22,914 bases of DNA, taken from a virus. Positions 13,644-20,696 of the stretch are shown here, in pieces. Numbering within the stretch: position 1 is the stretch's first letter; every line of letters begins with the position of its first letter. Under the pieces are notes generated by a model that ran no database searches, was not told the origin of the DNA, and worked only from the letters and a program-made list of their open reading frames with translations. Both the position numbers and the translations under genes were made by a program. The DNA lies in IMG/VR virus record IMGVR_UViG_3300028559_000202, positions 1 through 22,914 of that record. One strand, 5' to 3'.

Positions 13644-14246
13644 ATGGCAATCACAGCTGGTCAGATGTATGGTGTAGCTGGGCTAATTTCTGCCTACGGC
13701 CAATCGGAGGCCATGAAGGCCCAGGGCATCTACAATCAAACCGCATACCTTCTGCAGGCAAGAGACACGCTGGCCATCTCTGGGGTTCGATCGGAGATGG
13801 ATTTGCAATATGCAGAGATCCAAGCTGGCCGTCTGCTAAAGAAAGCAGAGGTCGAGGCACAAAATTACACCATCGCTGGAAACTCACTGCTCAAAAACAT
13901 GAGGGCCACAAATGCGGCCATGCGCGCCAGGGCAGCCGCGTCCGGTGTCGCCTATGGCGAGGGCTCGGTTGCCGCTGTACAGCGAGAGAACGTGGCGGCC
14001 ACATACCGAGACGTTGGCATCACAGACCTTAACGCGTTGACCGCCAGGGTGATGGGATTCGAGGACGCATCCGCAATGTTGCAATCCGCGGAGCTGCAAA
14101 ACATTTTGACCCAATACTCAGCGCAGCGCCAGGCTGGCCAATACGAAATGGCAGGCGCAGCTGGCCGCAGAATTAGCGGTCTCATGGCAGACGCAACCCT
14201 GGTCTCTGGAGCAATTCAGGGCGCCAAAACAATTTCAAAGGTGTAA
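13644..14246 (+). CDS. Internal virion protein (T7 gp14-like)
   Basis: A 200-residue Ala-rich, almost fully helical protein directly after the nozzle gene, the position and length of T7 gp14 (196). The segments AITAGQMYGVAGLISAYGQ at the start, GNSLLKNMRATNAAMRARAA and ASGVAYGEGSVAAVQREN in the middle (about 77-115) match the pattern of gp14-like internal core proteins ('GNsll-nmRa--AA-RArAAaSGV-YGeGS'). In T7 gp14 leaves the particle first and forms a pore in the outer membrane for DNA entry. The first helix and the central Ala-rich helix could insert into membrane. It is translated as the first of four internal-protein genes. Confidence 0.82.
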   Translation: MAITAGQMYGVAGLISAYGQSEAMKAQGIYNQTAYLLQARDTLAISGVRSEMDLQYAEIQAGRLLKKAEVEAQNYTIAGNSLLKNMRATNAAMRARAAASGVAYGEGSVAAVQRENVAATYRDVGITDLNALTARVMGFEDASAMLQSAELQNILTQYSAQRQAGQYEMAGAAGRRISGLMADATLVSGAIQGAKTISKV

Positions 14247-14249
14247 AAC

Positions 14250-15977
14250 ATGGCAGAGCAACGAATTGAATCTGGTCGCGCACAGATTGCTGGCGTGGGT
14301 GGGGCACCACTGCAGCGCGTTGCTATGGCCCCGGTTGACTACGTTGGGGTTCGCGCAGAGGGGCAGGCAGCTGGGCAGCTCTCTCAGATGCTAGAGAGAA
14401 TGAGCTCGACACTGTTTAAGGAAGCAGGCGAGCTGCGCCAAAAAGAGGGCCTAGAATTTGTGGCCACAAACCCTGTTACCACAGAGCAGCTAGAGGCCGC
14501 CAAGGGCGGTAACATGGGACCACTTGATCTTGGCAAGGGATTCTCTATCTTTGATCAGGCGGTTCGCAAGGCCAGGGCCATGGAGATTTCTGGCCACTTT
14601 GAGATGGAGGGCCGCAACGAGCTCACAAAATTGCTTGTAGATGTTGAAACCGGCAAGGCAACATCAGCTGACGTTGAAACAAAAATCAAGGCTTTCACAG
14701 ACGGATACACCAAAACAATTTCAACGATTGACCCAGAGGCGTCGTTTAAGTTTCGGGCCACGATGGCCACCCAGGGCAACGCGGTGCTTAAGTCAGCGTA
14801 TGAGCTAGAGCTCAAGCGAGCCAAGAGCCAGCGCGTAGTTAAGTTTGATATGGACTTTGATAATCAAATGAGATTATTGGAGGCAGCCGTTAGCCAGGAC
14901 CCAAACAATATAGAGGGTATAGCTGATGTAGTGCGCAAAAATATTGGAATGCAATCCATGGTATTTGGCGACGCATCAATACAGAAAGACTACTCCACCA
15001 AGTTTGAGGCTGGCCTGCGCAACGCAAAAATTAACGCGCTCACCAAGGTGCTGACCTCAGATGAGTTTATGGTTAACCCAGACGATACCTTGGCAAAAAT
15101 TCGCAAGGGCGAGATTGGCAACTTGAGCCCGGTACTACAGCAGCTGATTAACTCAGACTTCGACGCGGTCGCAAAGGTAACGGCCAACTTTATGGTTGCG
15201 GCTAACCAGCGCGAGACACTGGCCACACAGAAAAGTGACCGCAATAAACGAGATGGCGAGGCAGCTGCAATTAACCTGCTCGAGCAAATCTTCCCGCTGT
15301 CTGAGGGAGACCCAAAGCGCAAGGTCCTGGTTGGCCAGCTCATGGATCTTCCACCTGGCTCTGTACCAATTGGCACCATCAAGGACCTGCTAGATGTCAA
15401 CGTGCGATCCAACCCAATGGTGCTTGGAAACGTATACAACCAAATTGACAAGGGCGTCATCAACACCAAGGAGCAGATCGACGCATACGTTGGCAAGGGC
15501 GTCGGTGGCCAAGACTATGTGGCGCTGATTAAGTATCTTAACGCCGACGACAGGCGCGACAAGCGAGATCTGCAACAGGGCATCTCCAGGCTCGCTGGCA
15601 TCCCAGTTATACCTGGCCAGATGATTGTGCTTGATCCCAAGGGAGCCGAGTTCCAGAGGCGCCAAGAGCTCGAGTCCGAGGCCCTTCGTATTCAGGCAGA
15701 CGCGGCCAAGGGCGGGATATCTTTAACAACGTCGCAGATTCTGCAGCAGCTCGAGACCAACATTGCGGCCAGGCGCAAAAGTGAAGCTGCCGTTAGTGCC
15801 GCCAAGGCCCTTGAGTTCTACGAGAAAAAGGATTGGATTGGTGGCCCAATTACTAGAGAAACTCTGGCCGCGCTTGAGCGCAAGGCTGGAACAGATAAAA
15901 ATAAGTTAAACGAGCTGCGACGTATTAAGACGCTGCTTGACCAAAAAGAAGGCATCGCGCCTGGAGGTGCAAGATAA
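14250..15977 (+). CDS. Internal virion protein (gp15-position)
   Basis: A 575-residue, mostly helical, highly charged protein following the gp14-like gene after three bases. Its N-terminus (RIESGRAQIAGVGGAPLQRV, APVDYVG) and the following QLSQMLERMSSTLFKEAGEL have the look of phage ejection proteins, and residues 100-340 are long amphipathic helices with alternating KE/DA content. No enzyme motif is visible. T7 gp15 (747 residues) is the positional counterpart and forms part of the ejected channel across the periplasm; the match here is by place and composition, not by clear sequence similarity. The stop overlaps the next ATG by one base. Confidence 0.7.
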   Translation: MAEQRIESGRAQIAGVGGAPLQRVAMAPVDYVGVRAEGQAAGQLSQMLERMSSTLFKEAGELRQKEGLEFVATNPVTTEQLEAAKGGNMGPLDLGKGFSIFDQAVRKARAMEISGHFEMEGRNELTKLLVDVETGKATSADVETKIKAFTDGYTKTISTIDPEASFKFRATMATQGNAVLKSAYELELKRAKSQRVVKFDMDFDNQMRLLEAAVSQDPNNIEGIADVVRKNIGMQSMVFGDASIQKDYSTKFEAGLRNAKINALTKVLTSDEFMVNPDDTLAKIRKGEIGNLSPVLQQLINSDFDAVAKVTANFMVAANQRETLATQKSDRNKRDGEAAAINLLEQIFPLSEGDPKRKVLVGQLMDLPPGSVPIGTIKDLLDVNVRSNPMVLGNVYNQIDKGVINTKEQIDAYVGKGVGGQDYVALIKYLNADDRRDKRDLQQGISRLAGIPVIPGQMIVLDPKGAEFQRRQELESEALRIQADAAKGGISLTTSQILQQLETNIAARRKSEAAVSAAKALEFYEKKDWIGGPITRETLAALERKAGTDKNKLNELRRIKTLLDQKEGIAPGGAR

Positions 15978-17734
15978 TGTCGTGGTCTGAAATTGAAAAC
16001 GCATACCTGGACCGTCTAGCGGCCAATGCATTTCCTGGCACGCCACCAGAAGATCAAGAGCCAGTTAAAGCTGCAAGCACAGCGCAGCCAGCTGCGGCAC
16101 CAGCTGAGATGAGAGCTATCCCCAAAAACGAAACACTGGGCGCTGTCGCTGACTTTGTGGGCCGGGTGCGGGAGATGGCCAACCAATACGAGATTAAGGA
16201 TTGGGTGCCACTTCTTGGTGGCCTGGGCGTTGGTGATTTGCTGGTGGGCAAGTCCCCAGAGGAGATTGAAAACTGGGCCTATGGCAACGCGCCAATGCGT
16301 ATTCCAGAAATGAGCAACGTGCCCATTGTCAAAACAGGTCGCAAGGAGAGTCTGGCAGACACCGCGATGCTAGGGCTCGACGTTGCTGGTCCAGCCGTTG
16401 GTGTTGGCAAGCTAGCCAAAACAATGGCCACCGAGATTGCTACGACACCACCTGTGGGCGCAATCAATATCAGTTCATTTAACCCGCAGCAAGAAATTAA
16501 AACAGCTGTAGATTTGGTAGCTCAAAATCCAGAGACATCTATTTATGTGCCGCAAGCAAATCGCGCACCATCTGTTGCGCTATCCGTTACCAGGCCAGAA
16601 ATTATTGGAACTGGCAGCAAAGGCATTATTACTGTCTCTGATGCCGGTAAGTTTTTAGAGCAAACCCAAGTTACATTTAATGGTGGCAAAACATTAGATC
16701 CAACTAATCCACAAGATTTAACGCGCATGATCGACTCTGCGTCAGCTGAAGCAGAATTTCAGCTATCGCAGCCAATTAGCGGCGCTACCTGGTACGAAGA
16801 CGATGTGGCCACCGCATTTAAGTTGTCATCTAAGATTGTTCCAGAGCTGGCCACGGATGAGCCATTGCGTGTGTTAACCACAGCGTTTGCGGCGTCTACC
16901 AGCTACAACACAAGAGCTGGAGCAAACTGGGGCATAGCTACAAAAATCTCTGATCACTTAATCAAGACCGGAGCAATAGCTGCACGCAATCCAGAAAATG
17001 GAAAACTATGGGGTGGCACTACCGGCCCAATCATGGAACAGCAGCTCAAGCTCCACGAATACATGATTAAAAAAATGGGGTTAGATGGCTACGCTAACTG
17101 GCTGCTTACACCCCACACAGTTAAAGAAATCACTCAGATGAAAATGGAATCCGGTCTCTATAAGAGCGCAACCACTCCTGGCAAGGCAACAGATATGAAG
17201 ATGGGTGCGTTTATTATGGGCGAGAAGGGTGGTGCGTTTTTCTTAAATCTTAACGGCATCAAAGAAACCACCGCAGATAAATGGTTCACCCGTACATTTA
17301 ACAGGCACACAGGAACTCTGACATCTGGCCCGGTATCTGAGCAAGGATTAGTTGATGCACCGCGCAATGAGGCAGAGCGCTCAGTAATGAAAGCCTGGAA
17401 CCGAGCTGTAGCTCAAAACGTCAAGCTAGATGAGCAGGCAAACCAAGCTGTTCTTTGGTATTTTGAGCAAAACCTGTATTACAATTTAGGTGTTAAATCA
17501 GCAAGATCGGAGAGCTTTTCAGATGGAGCCAAAAACCTACTCAACGCCAGAGGAATTGCCATCGACGAACCCACAGGAGCTGCAGCTGCAGGCGGCAGCA
17601 ATGCGGGTAAAGCTAGAGCAAAACAAGCTGGCCCAACAGCAGCAGGGAATTCAATCGGTAGCGGATCGCCTGCGGCAGATGCAAACACAACAAACGTAGA
17701 GCGGGGCCAGGCTCCCGCAATGGGAGCTGAGTAA
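15977..17734 (+). CDS. Internal virion protein, DUF7178-like
   Basis: A 585-residue protein. Residues about 20-50 are a Pro/Ala-rich linker and 75-91 (DWVPLLGGLGVGDLLVG) are hydrophobic. The C-terminal half has the conserved region KATDMKMGAFIMGEKGGAFF, DKWFTRTFNRHTGTL (about 434-448), RNEAERSVMKAWNRAVAQNV and AVLWYFEQNLYYNLGVKSAR (about 491-510), which I recall from internal virion proteins of podoviruses annotated as DUF7178. The function is unknown; an ejected or core component is likely from context. The last 70 residues (Gly/Ala/Ser/Asn-rich) are low complexity and overlap a second reading frame that looks coding (17523-17699). The middle of the gene is more AT-rich than its neighbours. 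The stop overlaps the next ATG. Confidence 0.7.
   Translation: MSWSEIENAYLDRLAANAFPGTPPEDQEPVKAASTAQPAAAPAEMRAIPKNETLGAVADFVGRVREMANQYEIKDWVPLLGGLGVGDLLVGKSPEEIENWAYGNAPMRIPEMSNVPIVKTGRKESLADTAMLGLDVAGPAVGVGKLAKTMATEIATTPPVGAINISSFNPQQEIKTAVDLVAQNPETSIYVPQANRAPSVALSVTRPEIIGTGSKGIITVSDAGKFLEQTQVTFNGGKTLDPTNPQDLTRMIDSASAEAEFQLSQPISGATWYEDDVATAFKLSSKIVPELATDEPLRVLTTAFAASTSYNTRAGANWGIATKISDHLIKTGAIAARNPENGKLWGGTTGPIMEQQLKLHEYMIKKMGLDGYANWLLTPHTVKEITQMKMESGLYKSATTPGKATDMKMGAFIMGEKGGAFFLNLNGIKETTADKWFTRTFNRHTGTLTSGPVSEQGLVDAPRNEAERSVMKAWNRAVAQNVKLDEQANQAVLWYFEQNLYYNLGVKSARSESFSDGAKNLLNARGIAIDEPTGAAAAGGSNAGKARAKQAGPTAAGNSIGSGSPAADANTTNVERGQAPAMGAE
17523..17699 (+). CDS. Nested small gene in the +1 frame of the DUF7178-like gene
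   Basis: A 58-residue frame lying wholly inside the end of the previous gene. The ATG at 17523 has GGAGAG (17509-17514) eight bases upstream, an excellent ribosome site. The product begins MEPKTYSTPEELPSTNPQEL, continues with QLQAAAMRVKLEQNKLAQ and ends in a Gln-rich amphipathic helix (QGIQSVADRLRQMQTQQT), so it looks like a folded coiled-coil peptide. Its codons (GAG, CTG, CAG, AAG) are those favoured by the phage, whereas the overlapped frame is Gly/Ala/Asn-rich low complexity. I recognise no family. The alternative is that the frame is open by chance; it stops 36 bases before the next gene start. Confidence 0.55.
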   Translation: MEPKTYSTPEELPSTNPQELQLQAAAMRVKLEQNKLAQQQQGIQSVADRLRQMQTQQT

Positions 17735-20658
17735 TGGCCATCAAACCACTTGAGCAGCGCTTAGAGTCAATTCTGCCGGCTGCAGATCAGATGGCATCTG
17801 ATCCCATGGCCCCAGTCGAGCCAATGCCTGGAGAGGCCATAGAGGCCCCACAGATGGAACTGCTGTCTGGTGAGCCAGGCACGCCTAACATGGAAGACAC
17901 AACCCAGGTCGCTGGGTTATTTGACAAGATCATTCGTGGTGGAGTCGGCTCGGTTACGCGCAAGGCACCAAAGGCAGGGCGCCAGATTGTGCCACAAAGT
18001 AAACCCGGTGTGCTCCCGGAGCCAGAGAAGATTGGGCGCTTCAAGGTAATCCCAGAGGCAGACGAGCAGCTGACCAAGCAAGTTGGCGAGGCCATAGAGA
18101 CCCGCCAGGTCTCAGGTAAGGTAGCCGGCAAGCCACCCGAGGAAGCATTTAATCTGTCTCGGTTCCAGACCGAGGACGCAGCTGCGGTTGTGGGTGGGGT
18201 GGCAGATGCACTAGGTATCAAGACCAAGTCTGTGACCTTTGATGAGATCAAGGCTAAGGCAAAGGAAAGCGGAATCTCCGAGGCGTTTCTGTCCAGGTTA
18301 GTTGCGGCAGATGGCAAGATGATGCCGTCAGCTGTGGAGACATACAAGGCGCTCGAGGTTCTAGAGACCTCGGCCAACGAGCTGGACCGTCTATTTAAGT
18401 TGGTCGCAGATGGCAACGCCACAGACGCACAGAAGCTGCAGCTGCGCCAGCAGGTGGCCTTCCACGGCCTGGTGCAAAAGGGTGTCAAGGGAATCCAGAC
18501 AGAGACGGCCAGGGCGCTGGCTGTGTTTCGCATTCCCCGAGAGGGCAACGCAGATGTCGTGCGCCAGGTGCTAGAGGAGTACGGCGGCGACCGCTCATTG
18601 CAAGACATGGCCAGGTCCTATCTGACCATAGAGTCTCGCGCAGCTCGCAACCAGATGGTTGAGAAGTCGATGTTCTCCAGCCTCAAGGATGTGTGGTTTA
18701 CGACATACATTAACGGCCTGCTAGCGAGCGCGGTGTCCCACGCCAAAAACATTGTGGGCAACACAATGTTTGGTCTGTATCAGATACCAGAGCGCATGAT
18801 GGCTTCGCTCTACTCTAAGTATTTGCCTAAAGCTGCCCGAGAAGGTGCGGTGCCAAAGTGGATGGGCGGCAGCTCCGTGTGGGGTGACCTGGTACCAGGA
18901 AGCGCAGCTGACAAGATAGCGCTAGACGAAGCGCTGACCATGATTCAATCTTTGCGCAATGGCGTCACCGAGGGCCTGCAGCTATCCGCTACATCTTTTC
19001 GAACAAATCAACCCAGCGACCTTGCGCAAAAGGTTGAGCTGCAGCGTATGCCCCAGGAGGCCCTGGGCGAGACGCTACAGCGGATCACCGGCGTTGGCCA
19101 GGACACCTGGATGGGCAAGGCCATGGACTACTACGGCACAGCTGTTACCTTGCCTGGCCGGGCCCTGATGTCCGAAGATGAATTCTTTAAGGGCGTCTTC
19201 TATAGGATGCAGCTCAATACTTTAATTGAGCGCAGGGGCAAAGGCGTGTACCGAGACGCAATTGCAAACGGCGCATCAGAGACGGACGCCATAGCGCTCA
19301 AGCAAGCAGAGATAGACTCTCTGTTTTCAAATCCACCAAAGGATTTAGACGACGCCGCGATGGAGTTTGCTAGGCGCGGCACGTTTACGGGTGAGCTGCC
19401 ACCAAACCTGGCCGCGCTGCAGAAAGTATTTAATCACCCGGCCCTAAAAATTGTGGTGCCGTTCTTTAAGACCCCAGCCAACATTGGCCTCGAGGTAATC
19501 GAGCGCACGCCGTTTGCTCCGCTGTCCTCTAGGTTCCGTGAAGACATTGCCAAGGGCGGCATTTACCGAGACATGGCCCTGGCCAAGGTAACCCTTGGGT
19601 CTACCTTGCTGGCCACATTTGCGCTGATGTCTGGGGAGGGAGAGATTACCGGGGGTGGACCAAAGCGTGCGGCACAGCGCCAGGCGTGGGAGCGCACCGG
19701 GGCAAAACCATATTCGTTCAAGATTGGCGACAGCTACTACAGCTACCAGGGCCTCGAGCCAATTGGGGCATTTATTGGCATGGCCGCAGACTACGCAGAA
19801 TATGCTCTGGAGGAGCCAGATGCCGACAAGGTAGAGCAGGTCTTCATGGGGATGGCATACGGCCTCTATGAGTACATGAAAGAGCAGCCATACCTACAGG
19901 GTATCGCGGAGGTAACAAAGGCACTGGGACTCGCTAGGGGCTCCGGGGAGGTAGACGGAGCAAAGGTTGTCAACGAAATCACCAAGCAGCTTGGCCAGTT
20001 TATTATTGGTGGTTCACCGCTGCCTGGAACCTCCGCTCTTGGCGGCGCCGTCGAGCGCCTATTGGACCCTCGGGCCACCAACGTAAACGCAAGCCCGGAC
20101 CTGCCCATGGGCCTGCGCGGCCTGGTCACATCGTGGAACCGCTACCGCTCGCGGTTACCGTACTACAACCAGGACCTACCAGAGGATCTAAACTTGTGGG
20201 GCGACCCAAAGATGCAGGCCAGCGAAAACCCAGCCATGCGTATGCTTGGAATGGTGCTACCTACTAGGGTTTCCCCTGATCAGTTCTCAGATGTGGACGA
20301 CGAGCTGGTGCGCTTGGGCTCACCCATTGGGATGCCAGAGTCCAAGGTTGGGTTTCAGATTGGCCAGGGCGAGGGGGCCATCTCTGGGAACGTGGAGCTG
20401 GACGCCAACCAGAGTCACCGGTTGCTGACCATCTATGGCAAGGAGACCAACGCCAAGGACGACATCTTGCGCCTAATCCGCACGCCTGGATTTGATCTGC
20501 TATCGAAGGCAGACCAGCAGCAACAGGTCCAAAGGCTGCACTCAAAGTATATGAATATTGCCAAAATGCAGCTTATGTCTGAGGACCCAGGCATCGAGGC
20601 CAAGATCATTGAGCTCAACGAATTGCGCCAGGCCCACGGAAACTACTACAAACCTTAA
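17734..20658 (+). CDS. Large internal virion (ejection) protein
   Basis: A 974-residue protein at the position of T7 gp16 (1318 residues). The first 100 residues are Pro/Glu-rich and disordered. A segment near 318-362 (VWFTTYINGLLASAVSHAKN, IVGNTMFGLYQIPERM) and another near 575-600 (HPALKIVVPFFKTPANI, then ERTPFAPLS) are of a type I associate with very large phage ejection proteins. LAKVTLGSTLLATFALMS near 615-632 could be a membrane-crossing helix. The C-terminal 250 residues are charged helices with a conserved-looking RYRSRLPYYNQDLPEDLNLW. I see no lytic transglycosylase domain such as T7 gp16 has at its N-terminus. It probably forms the ejected inner-membrane part of the DNA channel. The end is close to a promoter-like motif. 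Confidence 0.78.
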   Translation: MAIKPLEQRLESILPAADQMASDPMAPVEPMPGEAIEAPQMELLSGEPGTPNMEDTTQVAGLFDKIIRGGVGSVTRKAPKAGRQIVPQSKPGVLPEPEKIGRFKVIPEADEQLTKQVGEAIETRQVSGKVAGKPPEEAFNLSRFQTEDAAAVVGGVADALGIKTKSVTFDEIKAKAKESGISEAFLSRLVAADGKMMPSAVETYKALEVLETSANELDRLFKLVADGNATDAQKLQLRQQVAFHGLVQKGVKGIQTETARALAVFRIPREGNADVVRQVLEEYGGDRSLQDMARSYLTIESRAARNQMVEKSMFSSLKDVWFTTYINGLLASAVSHAKNIVGNTMFGLYQIPERMMASLYSKYLPKAAREGAVPKWMGGSSVWGDLVPGSAADKIALDEALTMIQSLRNGVTEGLQLSATSFRTNQPSDLAQKVELQRMPQEALGETLQRITGVGQDTWMGKAMDYYGTAVTLPGRALMSEDEFFKGVFYRMQLNTLIERRGKGVYRDAIANGASETDAIALKQAEIDSLFSNPPKDLDDAAMEFARRGTFTGELPPNLAALQKVFNHPALKIVVPFFKTPANIGLEVIERTPFAPLSSRFREDIAKGGIYRDMALAKVTLGSTLLATFALMSGEGEITGGGPKRAAQRQAWERTGAKPYSFKIGDSYYSYQGLEPIGAFIGMAADYAEYALEEPDADKVEQVFMGMAYGLYEYMKEQPYLQGIAEVTKALGLARGSGEVDGAKVVNEITKQLGQFIIGGSPLPGTSALGGAVERLLDPRATNVNASPDLPMGLRGLVTSWNRYRSRLPYYNQDLPEDLNLWGDPKMQASENPAMRMLGMVLPTRVSPDQFSDVDDELVRLGSPIGMPESKVGFQIGQGEGAISGNVELDANQSHRLLTIYGKETNAKDDILRLIRTPGFDLLSKADQQQQVQRLHSKYMNIAKMQLMSEDPGIEAKIIELNELRQAHGNYYKP

Positions 20659-20665
20659 TTGTGAA

Positions 20666-20675
20666 CCAATAGAAT
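20666..20675 (+). promoter_or_regulatory. Third AATAGAAT site, before the tail fibre gene
   Basis: CCAATAGAAT at 20666-20675 matches the core of the sites at 4373-4382 and 9439-9448 (CCAATAGAAT and CAAATAGAAT). TAGAAT occupies 20670-20675. No TTGCAT lies 16 bases upstream, so this copy is weaker as a sigma-70-like promoter, and the match to AATAGAATAAAA breaks after TAGAAT. It lies in the 38-base gap between the large internal protein and the fibre, whose AGGAAGGA ribosome site is at 20682-20689. Confidence 0.45.
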
Positions 20676-20696
20676 CCATACAGGAAGGACCCGATC

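Noticed and set aside
14990-15496. 168-codon antisense frame within the gp15-position gene
   Set aside because: Ser/Leu-rich shadow with no start signal.
17787-18608. 273-codon antisense frame
   Set aside because: It is a shadow of the large internal protein; Ser/Pro/Arg-rich and without a ribosome site or known motif.
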